Source: Neurospora crassa OR74A (Eukaryota; Ascomycota; Sordariomycetes; Sordariales; Sordariaceae). From it: DNA of 64,000 nt. Shown in pieces: positions 1-11,339 of the stretch (the first letter of the stretch is position 1; each line of letters begins with the position of its first letter). The notes under the pieces are model-generated. The model was not told where the DNA came from. It was given only the letters and a program-made list of their open reading frames with translations, and searched no databases. The stretch covers positions 1,860,001 to 1,924,000 of the forward strand of contig NC_026503.1 in the NCBI RefSeq assembly GCF_000182925.2. The letters run 5' to 3'. Made by a program: the position numbers and the translations under genes.

Positions 1-1173
1 TGGCGCGATAACCCTCGAGGTAGTCGGGGTCAAGTTGTTATCGCTACGCGATTCGTTGGATGCTACTTCTTGTAACGGAGCAAGGGGCGGGTCGATCGCA
101 GGTGAGTACTCGTGCGTGAGATCTGCAGTATGGGTAACTCTACGTAGACCACCGACCATGCGGTTGCCAGAAGACGTTGAAGCCAAGGGCACAGAACCTT
201 GTATTAGTTGGGTGGTAGACGAATCAGGAGATTGGACGAAAGATGCGGCAAGATCAGATGGAGCAGGTTCCCGGGCGGTAAGTGTGTTACCCGAGAAGGG
301 GGTGCCGACGGTAAAGGGGGTATCGATGCTGAGAGACGTGCTGGTACGGTCGTCACTCCATACGTCGACCGACGGGCGAAACGAGGACGTGGCTGTGGAT
401 GAGGAAGGGATGACGGGGGCCTTGACGACGTCGGTAGGGTCCTCGTCGGTGGTGACGATTCTGAAAGTCTTGTCTGGGTTAAGGGCAATGACCTTGCGCT
501 GTCTGGAGTAGGACCGCGGGCGAACTGTGGGTGCAGGCGAGGCTGAATCGCGACGGCCGCGACGGACATCCTGGGTGACAATGTTTGATGCAGACTGGGT
601 TGCGGCAGCAGCGTTGAATCGGGCAATGCTTCTTGAAACATCGGACAGCCTCCTGGGCAAAGGGGTCGGGCTGGCTGAATCTCGAACAACGGAGACGGTG
701 GAATGGCCAGAAAGGCGCAATCCTGAAACTCCTTCATCCTGGCCTTTTGCCAACAACGACAGGGTCGACGTCGTAGCCGAGGACAATGCGGAACCCAAGC
801 TGCTGGTGGCCGTCTCGCTGACGGCATAACCCTCAACTGCTACCTCCTTCGAATCGGGACCTTCTGTGTGCTGACGTTCCTCGCGCTCCTCGTCCGAAGC
901 CTCCTCGACCAATGCAATGGTCGGGCGTCCGAGGCGGTCATCGCTGGAATTGCCCGAGCGGCGCCCGTCCGCGCTCGAGTTGGAGTGGTAGACGGATGAC
1001 GTCTGGCTGTCTCGGCGATCATCGTCGTCGGCAAGTCGGGGCGGCGTGTAGGGGACAACGCGGATGCCGGTTGCAGCGGTGCTAGTGGTGTTTGTAGTTG
1101 TCTGCGAATGCGATCGTTGGTGTTGATGGTGCATCGGTGTTGATGGGCCATGCCGGCTGGGTGGCGCCGACAT
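1..1173 (-). CDS. Low-complexity Ser/Thr-rich protein, N-terminal part (gene runs off the left edge)
   Basis: A single reading frame is open on the minus strand from an ATG at 1173 to the window edge (391 codons, no stop), so only the N-terminal part is present. The start gives MSAPPSRHGPSTPMHH. The protein is dominated by Ser, Thr, Pro, Asp and Arg. It has an early acidic/Arg patch (about residues 50-60 and 95-105), long Ser/Thr stretches, and a more ordered island near residues 225-250 containing RQRKVIALNPDKTFRIV. There is no membrane segment or recognised domain in the visible part, so it is probably a disordered regulatory or scaffold region. I do not recognise the family. The unbroken 1.17-kb frame and the codon usage (C/G-ending) argue it is real. 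Two shorter open frames that overlap this one on the other frames are shadows of it. Confidence 0.75.
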   Translation of the reverse strand, partial: MSAPPSRHGPSTPMHHQHQRSHSQTTTNTTSTAATGIRVVPYTPPRLADDDDRRDSQTSSVYHSNSSADGRRSGNSSDDRLGRPTIALVEEASDEEREERQHTEGPDSKEVAVEGYAVSETATSSLGSALSSATTSTLSLLAKGQDEGVSGLRLSGHSTVSVVRDSASPTPLPRRLSDVSRSIARFNAAAATQSASNIVTQDVRRGRRDSASPAPTVRPRSYSRQRKVIALNPDKTFRIVTTDEDPTDVVKAPVIPSSSTATSSFRPSVDVWSDDRTSTSLSIDTPFTVGTPFSGNTLTAREPAPSDLAASFVQSPDSSTTQLIQGSVPLASTSSGNRMVGGLRRVTHTADLTHEYSPAIDPPLAPLQEVASNESRSDNNLTPTTSRVIAP

Positions 1174-4100
1174 GGCTCTCTCCTGACTTCTGATACACCC
1201 GGTGCTCGAGGCCGGGATCCAGGCGATCCTGTGAATCCACTTTCTACGTCAAAACTGGTGCGATCAGGACAATTCCATGTGCGATTCATGCGGAATCAGC
1301 CTTGTTGACGTTTAGAAGCAGTGGGGCTGTCTGGCTGATGTAAAACACAAGAGGGCCACAGAACAGAAGAGATGTATAAAGAGGCGCGATGCTGCTGTTC
1401 CTGTCAACCAATGGACTGAAGAACCTTGTCGTTGTTGTCGTCGTCGGTAGTGGGATGACACTGGAGGGTGGCGGCGGTGAGACTGTGTAGTATGGTGGTA
1501 CTAGCAGCTTTGGGCAGGTAAGTAGGTAGGTAGGTGGGTATGTTGTTGTGGTGGTGTGGTGGTGATGGCGATGGTTGAGGCAATAATATAAAACATTAAC
1601 AGTAAAGCCAGATGACGATCGATAGCGTATCCAAAGAGTGACCGGTAGCGTGGGTAACCGAGAGAGCGAGTATGGCTTTTGGTAAAGAATGACAAGAAGG
1701 GGAATTCCCTTGAAAGAGAGTGGAAAAAGGATGCAGATATCAGACAGCCATGAGGGTGTGTGTTGGTGGTGCCCGTGGTGTTGGTGTGCAGCACCTCCTT
1801 GCTGGATGGATGCTTAGTAGATGACGACAGGAGGAGTCCCGTCTTGGGTCGAGACGGGGACAGGTCGGGTCGCTGGCGCCAAAGACCAACAACGTGGTGC
1901 AGCAGGTGGGCTAGAGGGATGGTATGGTAGTGCCGTATGTACGTGTGGAGGTGGAGGTAAGGTAGTGAGTGTGTATACAGACTGGACAAGTGGAGGATGG
2001 AAAAAATGAGTGGCAGTCGCAACTGGAAAAACGACAAACTGGACGCAAAATTCAAGTCTGAATCCGCGGCCAGGTCGAGTGTCCAAGTCGCAGTTAGTTC
2101 GTTCTCCAACTGAAAGGTCTCCTACACTCACACACACACAACTTCTACGACAGAAGGAGCCCTTTCGCAAACACGCCTCAGAGAGACAGAAGGACGGGAT
2201 TCGGGCCAAAAAGAAGGAAAAGGAGTAGACTGAGGGAAGAAGGAATGGAATGAACAATGAATGGAACGTCCGTGCCGTGTGGAAGGGCGGTCCACTGCTG
2301 CCCGCCTACGTCTACTGCCCGGATAGACCTGCCAGGACTGGACCTGACTTGCCAGGGCAGAAGCCAGTGGTGTAGCGCGGGATGGCCGGGGTGGCCGGTA
2401 GCCCGCCGAGCCCGCGTGGAGAAACCTACAAAACCTGTCGAGTGGGTCCGGGGCTCTTTCAGGGCTTCCATTGGCTGACCGTGCCTGCTAATCACTACAT
2501 AGCAAAAATAAGAACTGCGGTTGCATCCTGTGCTGCCAGTGCGCCGAGAGCGCTGCAGCCCAGCAACCATTGATGCGCCTGCCAGGGAGCACCGCGATAT
2601 ATCAACCAGTGAACATGTCCAAGTCTGAGAACATGGAAGGACAGCCGGCTGCAGCATGCAGTGAGAGGCAGGCTCAGCAGGTCATACTACCTTGCCTATC
2701 AAAAGGAAGCGGCAAAAAGCCCCAAAAAGCCCCTGGTGCGGTGACAAAGTGCAGAAATGGCACCAGGTGTCTGCCAGCTTGACAAAGTCTAATTTCGCGT
2801 AACGACATGTCCGAGCGCCATGATAGGGCAGGCGCCTGCAATAAGCTGCAGGCTACTAACTGCGAGCTGGGGTGCTAACAGGAAGTCGCCGAGGAGGAAA
2901 GGCATCGCGATGGCAGCACCCAGCCTTTCATATTGGTTCCATTCCCCTTGAAGAATCGACGTGAGCAACTGTCCGGATACGCTTATATAATACAGTGTTG
3001 GTATGTTAGTTAGTTTGGTAGCTAGGTACTCTAGGAGTGTACACTGGGTGAGTTGTCTTCTGAATTGTCTCAAACCGTTTAGATGGCCAGGTACCGATCC
3101 AAAGGGGGTCAAACAGATTCAATACAGCCTATGTGTGTATGGCATTTGACTTGGGCAAAAGCATCCTTACAGTATGAAAACGCCTCTGAAAGTTGATCCG
3201 AGGTCTCAAGCCGACAATCAACCAGACCTACTAGTGACTTGTCCGGACTTTTTTTCCACACCTTCTCTTTACCGAGTCGAGCACTGACCCCATCTCTACA
3301 CGTGTAGTGTAGTGTAGTGAAGGTAGTGTCCCCGTTCCCAATTCCACTGGGCCTTCCTGACCAATCTCGGCTGCCCTTGGACCTCATCTCTGGGGTTGCG
3401 CTCGGTCCGGGGTGGGATAGGGCATGGACTGGGAAGCATGACGAACGGTAATGGCGTTCATCATGTCTCTCCATGCTCGCCAACACCACAATGGAGTTCG
3501 CTTCGTCCTAGTCGATCGCTGCCGCAAAACTCGAACAGATCAAAGCCTATCAACTCCCGCCCAGATCTGTCCCACGAGATACAGCTGGGCTCGCCAGGCA
3601 CAAACTGACGTTGTCTTGTCGCAAAAAAGGGCAATGGGGCAACCTTGATTCGCCAATGAGGGGTCCACAACCACGAGCGCCACGCGAGGTTCCTTGCCAT
3701 TCGAAACACAAGCGTCACTGGCGACATCCCTAAGGCGTTTGCTTTGAGGCTGAGGGCTACACTAGACAGTTGGATGCACAACCCAGTTGATGGCGCGAAC
3801 AGTGGAGGGAGTACATAGTAGTTACTGCATAGTAGGTGTGCTGTGGTCCAGACGGACTGGTTGGTTGCTGAGTTAGTTGACTGGTTTCTTTTCTTTTTGC
3901 GTGTTTTGTTCCTGATCGGCTGTACCCCTGACGGACACGTTGGAGATGCGACGAGTACGAATCCAAATCCAAAGATGCCATCCTCCTTCCAAGACATGCG
4001 GAAGCGCATTGTTTTTTTTGCGGAGGTAATGTGCGTGAGTCAATGTATACCTCACCTATGTACATCTCACCGGAAAGACATACATTGGAGATGTGCTCGG

Positions 4101-5202
4101 TACATTCGGAATGCTACCAGTATACCGGTAGACCGGTACCAATATCAGCGGCCGATATACACTGGACCCCGAATCCACTGATCGGTCGGATGAAAGACGA
4201 CGGATGGAATGTGAAGCCATGCGGCGGATGGAGGCTCAAACCTTCTTCTGCCCTGACGGCTACGGCCCGAACGTAGGGCACTTGAAAGAAGAATCGCAAT
4301 GCCCAAACAACAATGCTAAAGTCAGACGCAATGCCGGTGGGGCAAACCTTAACCTCGCTACAACTACCTACTTACATTCCAGTCCCCTTCTCCTCCACCA
4401 GTGCACAACGCAACAGGAAACCAAAAAGGAGACGGGTCCCGTAGCCTTCGTCTGGGACTCGTGAACATATCTTCAGCCCAAGGCCCACGGAGATCGGCAT
4501 TGACACCTCACTACTGCAGGAACAACAGATCTGTCCAGTTGCCTCTTCACCACTCCCGACTACTGTTTCAACAAATTCTCAAACGCGGCTACTGTAGCGG
4601 ACTGAACGTCAAAGCCCGACCCGAATTCTTGACAGCGGCTCCCGACAGGCGCGCGAAAGGCGACCGACATCTCGGCATCTAAAACGAGCTGTGCATATAC
4701 CTCACAGCACCTCCTCCATTCATCTTCTCGAACTCGAAACCTGCCTGCTGCCGCGCCTGTTGTACACCACCTTCGGCCTTGCTTTCCGGCGGCTAACGCT
4801 CCCGAACTATTTGGAGAAAAAACAAATAAATAAATAAGCATCTCGACATTCTCGGCATTCAACAGCCGCCTCGGCGCGCGTAATCTGTAACAGCGCTTAA
4901 GCAAAGACGGGGATCGAGGATCGACGCCAGTACCACCATATCACCACCACGTTGGAACTGAAACCTCCGTTGTTGTCGACTCTTTCCTATTCGGCTTCCT
5001 TCAGATCTACTGGGTAACTGAATTGTGACGCATCGAATCGAATCGAGCACCCTCTGCTTTTGCGGGCTGACCCGAACGTTACCACTCTGGTTGAGTCTAT
5101 TCTTGGGCTGTTCTGAATCACCTATTCACGTCAGACCTTTTTTGTGTTTGAAGTCACATCAGCCTGGAAGTCCTCAAATAAACAAGCGTTGAGAAAAAAA
5201 GG
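1174..5202. other. Intergenic: divergent promoter region between the left-edge gene and rce1
   Basis: No coding region could be supported in these 4 kb. Seen here are TAGG/TAGGTA runs at 1521-1540, a pyrimidine-rich minus strand from about 1500 to 2260 (probably leader and promoter of the left-edge gene), a short CA run near 2128-2142, the old dispersed repeat at about 2988-3228, a GTGTA run near 3303-3320, an AAAT run at 4826-4840, and a 16-bp inverted repeat TACCGGT-AG-ACCGGTA near 4123-4138. Confidence 0.6.
2988..3228. repeat. Diverged dispersed repeat, copy A
   Basis: This stretch aligns by eye, same orientation, with 40524-40768. Shared blocks include TGGC(C/T)AGGTAC(C/G)GAT(C/T)CAAA, TATGGCAT, a GG-AAAAGCAT block and CGAGGTCT(C/T)AAGC, all in the same order with small gaps. 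Identity looks like roughly 60-65 percent. Many differences are C/T or A/G transitions, as expected after repeat-induced point mutation or long drift. There is no coding potential and no clear ends, so the family is unknown. Confidence 0.55.
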
Positions 5203-5830
5203 ATGGTGGCCTTCTCAGAATTGTTTCACAGGCTTAACCCCTGGTCAAAAAGTACACTCATCTCGCTCGCATTTACTCACTCACTTCAGTTACCCCTCAC
5301 TTTACTTCCCCTTACTCACCCCTACCTACCAACGCGACGCACGATACACCATCTCACCACATTTGACAACCCCCAAAGTTAAACAAAGCTAACTCTGAAG
5401 AAACAGATAGCAACCCAATCTCCACCACCACCGCCTCCCTCCTCCTCGTATTCTACGCCCTCTCCTACTTCCTCCCTTTCTACCTCTCCCCGCTCACCCG
5501 CCCTTCGCCGACTCTCTCTCGAGACAACCCCTCCGTGATCCGGGCCCGTATCCGCTCCGTCTGCATCTCTTGCTTCTGCTGTTGCCTGTCCACCTTTTTC
5601 ATTCTGCTATACGTGGCCGATCTCTCCCTGCCGGATGCCCTTCACTATTTGGGATTGTGGCCTTTAGGCCTCATCGAGTCTGCTAGGGCCCTGGGCCTGA
5701 CGGCCTTGTTGTTCGCTGGCCCGCTGTTCTTGTATCTGGTGGTTGATGATGGCTGGAAGGACTGGGTTAAGGGATATCCGGTGAAGGAGCTGTGGGGGGA
5801 CATGCTGACTTGGAGGAATATTGTTGCTGT

Positions 5831-5871
<41 letters not shown>

Positions 5872-6426
5872 TTTTTTTTGGGCCTCTTGTCCTCCCCTTT
5901 TATCCCCTCGCTTCCCAAGCATGCAACTAATCTGACGCAAAAAACAAAACAGGGTCCCCTCACAAAAAAACTCCTCTTCCGCACCTCCTCCGTCCCCCTC
6001 TTTTTGCTATCTCCCCTCCCCGTCTCCCGCATCATCTTCTACTCGCCCGTCATCTTCGGTCTGGCGCACGTGCACCACTTCTACGAGTTCCGGCTTCAAA
6101 ACCCGCGCGTTCCCGTGTTCGCCGCGCTTCTAAGGTCCGTGTTCCAATTCAGCTTCACCACCTTGTTTGGGGCGTACGCGACCTTTGTCTTCATCCGCAC
6201 CGGTAGTCTGTTGGCCGCGTTCGCGGTGCATGCCTTCTGCAACGGCATGGGATTGCCCAAGGTTTGGGGGCGGGTGGAAAGGTTGGATGGAAGGGGCAGT
6301 GGGCTGGCGTGGACGGTGGGGTATTATACCCTGTTGGTGGGAGGGGCAGTTGGGTTTTGGAAGGAGTTGTGGGCGTTGACGGAGGGGGGGAATGGGTTAG
6401 TGCCTAGGAGCGCATTTGGAAGGTGA
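5203..6426 (+). CDS. rce1: CAAX prenyl protease 2 (Rce1-like), catalytic Glu-Glu replaced by Lys-Lys
   Basis: Rce1 is an ER multi-pass protease of the CPBP/ABI family that removes the last three residues of prenylated CAAX proteins such as Ras and a-factor. Proposed exons are 5203-5251, 5407-5828 and 5953-6426, giving about 314 residues, the usual family size. Exon 1 is the least certain: no in-frame ATG precedes the conserved start of exon 2, a CTAAC branch site lies before the ACAG at 5406, and 5203 is the only nearby ATG. The start of the conserved region (SPTLSRDNPSVIRARI) is typical. Motif 2 (GLAHVHH, His196) and motif 3 (HAFCN, His250 and Asn254) are intact. Motif 1 should read GPxTEExxFR, but the sequence at 5953-5982 gives GPLTKKLLFR, so both catalytic glutamates are lysine (residues 162-163). 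Intron 2 (5829-5952) carries a T tract of about 40 nt. The gene converges on vrg4. Confidence 0.8.
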
Positions 6427-7779
6427 TGATGATGAGGCTATTTGAGGTGTTGATACTTAGGACTATTTGGCCTCTAGACAGACGTCTTTGGTCGGGTTTT
6501 GCTTGTTGGCAATACCGCTGAAAGTTTGTGGTGTCGTTCTCTAGCCGACCATGTGTAGTGCAAGATCAAGGGCAGCCATCTAGCCTACGTGGCCAAATGA
6601 AAACTATAAAAATAGTGAACTACTTCTCTATGCGTTGATACAACTTGTACTGGTCGGAGTCTTCTTACGTCGGGTTTTGAAAGGTGTGTATTACGCGTCA
6701 GTAAGGTAGAACCAGCCAGCTAGCGAATGATGCCCTAAATTGAAGGTCGAGAATGTTGATATCGGCACGGAAGTGTCTGAAATTCTCAACGTGAACGGCT
6801 TCAGGCCCTGTGATTGCCATCGCAAGACCGAACAGACCTTACAGCAAGCGAAACCGGATCACCTCGTAGGCAGAACCATCGTCTATTTTCCATCAACTCA
6901 TTAAGTATACGTATCTAGTGCTCCCGGACAAGGCAAGTCTCTTAAAGTAACCAAACACAAAGATGCCATTGACCGCAGCAGATTCGTAGAGATGGAGCAC
7001 ATATACCCCTTCTCTGTCCCACAATCATCTATCATCCCGCGATAAAATTCATCCCACATCTTTGTCCTTCTTTTGACCAGATCCGACCCGTCCGCCGTCG
7101 CTTTCTGTCCCGAGTGAGGTTCTACCGACCCGATCCAGCAGAAGACCAACGCCATTAACCATACGCATACAGCGACACACACGCGGCACACGACACACAT
7201 ATGCTGTTGTGATGTGCTTCCATGGGCCGACCAGGACCAATAACCAAACCAACCAACCAGCCTCCTTTCACACCCACCCTATAGAGAAATGAAGAGAAAA
7301 AGACACATCCAATTCGGTTTTATCCACACCTGCTTGCTTGCTTGCGACTCCCTAACACCTTAGGTTTTATTCCCTGTGCCAATGCTTATAGATAGCGAGA
7401 GTAGGAAGACAACAATAAGAGTCTGATGCGAAACTAGATCAGTGTACTAGAGGATTTCAACGGGTGTTTATAAGCATTGTACAGGGAATTGAAACCAAAA
7501 TGAAAAAGGCGGACAAAAGTAGACAAAGGTATTTTCTCCTCTGCAACGAAGCCCGTTTCTTGTCTAGCGCCCGGTAAAGACGGGAAGAAGGGTGGGGGAA
7601 GAAGGAAAAAAAAGAGGGGGGGGGGGGGGGGGAGGAGAAGCTGAGATCGAGCTGGTAAGACCATTTAGTGTTGCATCCGCGCAATACTCGAGCTTGCACA
7701 GTCTGTCACGTTTCCGCCATGAGGCTGCAACGCGCTTCACTCAGCACTGCTGCCCCCAACTCCGCACCGGTCTGTGAAA
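6427..7779. other. Intergenic: convergent 3' ends of rce1 and vrg4
   Basis: Both flanking genes end here, so this should hold two 3' untranslated regions. A run of about 17 G lies at 7616-7632 beside an A/G-rich stretch (7590-7640). No gene or RNA was recognised. Confidence 0.6.
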
Positions 7780-9186
7780 TCAAGCATTTGCCGCATCCCT
7801 GTTGCTGGCCGCGCTAGCGCTCATGGTAGGCTGAGTAGTGGGCAGGATCTGGGAGACCTTTTGTCGGGTCTTTGACCATGTGTAAACGAGACCAGAAACG
7901 AAGCCGACAAAGATGGCAGTGACACTGCCAAAGGTGACGGGGGCGTCGAAGAAGATGAGACCGCTGATGGCGAGGGGGAGCTTGTTGAGGGCGCCAACCA
8001 TGGAGTAGGTGGTCGAGGAGGTGACGCGAATGCACCAGGCCGAGCAGTACGAGATGAAGATGGCAGCGAGACCAGAGTAGATCATGCCGATGAAAAGGCT
8101 GTTGCGCGTCTCGACGGGGAAGTTCTTGATCAAGTTATCGTTGGACCAGTCCTCGAAGAGCAGGGAGAAAACGATCAGGACGGGAATGGTGAGGAGGTTG
8201 TTGTAGAACATGGCTGAAGTAAGAAATTCGGTTAGTAATGAACTTTGTCACTAGACAAATCCCGGCCAGAGCCACTTACTGTCATAGTCCTTGAAGTTCA
8301 TCTTCTTGATGACCTTGCGCATGCCCAAAAGGTACGCGGCGGTGCAGAAGACGTTCATACCCATCCACGCGTAGCCGGCGTTCAGGGTGGAGATAGCATC
8401 GGTAGCCTCGGCAGTGTGACCAACGCCCTCGACGGCGGCTTGGATATCGGCCCAGGCAGCAATGACGGAACTGAGGACCATCAAACCGAAGGAGAGCAGA
8501 GCCATGGGGGTGACGCTGCCGCCGAACCAGAGGACCTCACCGTAGGCAACAACAATGATAGTCAGGTTCTTGAAAATGGTGTACACGGGCACGGAGAGGA
8601 ATTGAAGCGCCTTGGTGCTGGTATAGATCATGCCCACGAGCAAGAGCGAGATAGGAAACCCTGTTGCAGCCCTGTGTCAGCCAACAGCTCCAGACTTTCA
8701 CAAGCTGAAACAAGTGGAAGGCTTACATTTCTTTGCCTTGGTCGAGTCGAAAGCAGCGAGGTTCTGGAACATGCCCAACTGTTTGCAAATCAGAATGGCG
8801 GCAGTGCAGACCAGAGACTACCATCATGGAGGTATTGTTAGCGTTCTCTTCTTTTTTCTTCTCGTCCGGCGGTTGAAGCCTTGGGGTGTGCGTGTTTGTT
8901 CCGGCTGACGTACCTGCACAGCAAGGTAGAAGAAGTTGAGGTTCCATTCACTGCCAGACACAACGTATTTGTTGACAACCGTCATGGAAATCGAGGAAAG
9001 ACAGTAGGCGATAATCGAGGCACCGGGACTGTGGTCAATCTTGTCGAAGTAGCCGCCGAAAGGACCAGCTTGTTGAGGGCGGTTTGGCTGCGAAGACGAT
9101 CTCCTGGCCAGGAAAGGGTCCTTGTCGGTCGAACCCCGACCCTCGGCGGGGCCCAACTCAATGTCTTCGTTTCTCTTGTTGGCCAT
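7780..9186 (-). CDS. vrg4: GDP-mannose transporter (Vrg4/Gmt)
   Basis: This Golgi nucleotide-sugar antiporter brings GDP-mannose into the lumen in exchange for GMP, feeding mannosylation of proteins and sphingolipids. Four exons on the minus strand (9186-8914, 8817-8727, 8660-8280, 8213-7780) join in frame to 392 residues, the normal family length. All introns are GT-AG (GTACGT, GTAAGC and GTAAGT donors). The N-terminus is a cytosolic tail of about 45 residues, followed by many hydrophobic helices of the drug/metabolite-transporter fold. The two GDP-mannose signature motifs are present: FYNN just after the third splice junction and GALNK near residue 325. The C-terminal tail is Ser/Ala/Asn-rich. 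Start ATG at 9186 fits the context of fungal Vrg4 proteins ([12 protein letters not shown]). The gene is tandem with the PUF gene upstream and convergent with rce1. Confidence 0.95.
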
Positions 9187-10599
9187 GGTGTGCTACTGAC
9201 GGGAATTACGTCGATGTGGTGAGAAAAAGACAGGCGGGTGGTCCGGTAGGTAAAGGGAAAAAGTTGTAAGTTGCGAAATGCAGCGACGGTCGAAAAGACG
9301 GGTCGGGTGGGATGCGCGCGGGCTGGCTGACTGACCGCCTTGGAACGAGCGAAGCGAAGACCAACAAGGTACCGACCGACCGTTATTAGTCGGTGCGCTA
9401 GTCGCAAAAGCCGTGCAGTAGAAAAGAATGAAGGTGGATGCGGCTGTTCACGCTGACACCATTCCAGAACCGAAAACGGATATCCTGAGCCTTGCTGGTT
9501 GCCAAGAGCAGGAAGGCAACTTGGGAGATTCTACAGGCAAGTCCTATGTAGTGTATGAGCACAGAGCGCCGGCGACTTCAGACGCGTGTCAGAAAAAGGG
9601 TTTGGAAGAATTCCTGTCAAGTTAAATTGCCAGATGCGAAACCCGCCCGCTCTCCAATCAGGCTTGGCGCCTCGACACTCCAGTAGGTGGCCCGCGCTCC
9701 CCCACACAACCCCTTTTCCTTGCCTCGACTTCCCTGCCTGAGAGCGGACACTGTCCCGCAACTGTCACGCTGCCCCTTGTCACCTGCCAAGCTGTGAACT
9801 GTACCCCTTAAGCCTACAGCATCCTGGACCAATCAGCCCTAAGCATCGCCATCAGCTTGGTCCATGAGGCTATTCCCACTCTCGTCGGTTCTTGGAAAAA
9901 AGCAAGTACAACCAAGTATGCAGGGTGTATGTCAAAAATGCTACTACTATTTACTACCAAAACGGCGATGGGCGTGCTCCAAGACCAGCACAATAGAGCA
10001 GCCCGCCACCCTTTCAATACGACTATAGACATGAAACGAACAGTGCAAACTTCAACCGTCTACCCCCCTTCATCTCTCTTCCTCCACGTCCATCTCGTCG
10101 TCCCCGTCTGCTTCCCGCTCATCCCTTTATTGTTTTGTCGCAAGTTCTTCGACCTCTGTCCCGTTGCTTTTCACTCGTCCATTTTTATTTCGTCTTCTCA
10201 TAATGCGTTGGCTCAATTCATGTACCGCGTCCGCTCTGCGCCTGGACAACCCCACGAACCCTTCCGCCGCCGATACCCTACTCTCGTTCTGTACCAACTC
10301 GTTGCATAGTCGTGTCGTCTGTGGATCACAGAAAAGGGGGGTCATCTCTCTCACTCGTAAACTCATTCGAAGCCAAAACCGATACCAAAAATGAATGACA
10401 AGCCGAACAAAAGAACAACCAAACCGATTCAACAATAGAACAACAGAAGGTTAACATTCCTCATCCCTTACACGCATAGAGTGAGAGAGAAGAGATGTAA
10501 AGTGTTGTACATAGCCCACTCGTGGCGCTTACCGAGCTGTAAGGGCCGAGGAGCCGAGATGTGTGGACACTTTTTGAAGTGCCACGCAGCGGAATTTGA
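9187..10599. other. Intergenic: vrg4 promoter and 3' region of the PUF gene
   Basis: This should contain the 5' leader of vrg4 (right after 9187) and the 3' untranslated region of the PUF gene (10000-10599). No gene, RNA gene or repeat longer than a few units was seen. Open frames here lack family features. Confidence 0.6.
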
Positions 10600-11304
10600 T
10601 TATCTCTGTATGGCAAAAATCGAATGTTAGCGACTTCAGTGCGCCATCATCTAGTCCAAACATGGCGGCATTTTTGACTTACCCGTCCACGTCTGGAGTT
10701 GTTGTTGTTGCCTTGCTCCTGCATGTATCCCACATTTTGCTGCTGGGGCGGCATGCCAGCTCCGCCTATAGGAGCAGACCCAGCGTTGTAGCCGTAGCCA
10801 GGAGTAGGCATGCCCATGTTCATGCCGAATCCAGGAGCTGCGCCATACGGACCCTGAGGACCACCAGGTGGCATGTTAGGCATCTGGGGTGCACCAGGCG
10901 GCGGCTGAATCGGGCTGCCGTTGGACATGGCAGCTTGAGTGCCGCGATACTGGTCGATCGAGGGGCTCGGGGTCTGGAAACCACCAAACCCGGCGGGCAT
11001 ACCGGCCGGGTAGTAGTTGTTCATGGGAGGTGCGCCGCGTGCCATCATGCTCTGCTGGTACTGCATTTGCTGGAGAGCAGCGGCGGGGGCCATTGGCGCG
11101 GCGGCTCCACCGTACATTTGTCCTTGAGGAACGAAAGCAGGGAACTGCTGGGGAATCTCCAGGCCCTCGCTTCTAGGAATGCCGAAAGCCATGTCATTGT
11201 AGTTGGGGGCGCCGACATTCAATGGGTTATAGTACTGACCCGGCCCAGGGGTAAACTGACCAGGTTGCTGCTGCTGCGCCTGCTGTGCCGGCTGAGGCGG
11301 CTGT

Positions 11305-11339
<35 letters not shown>

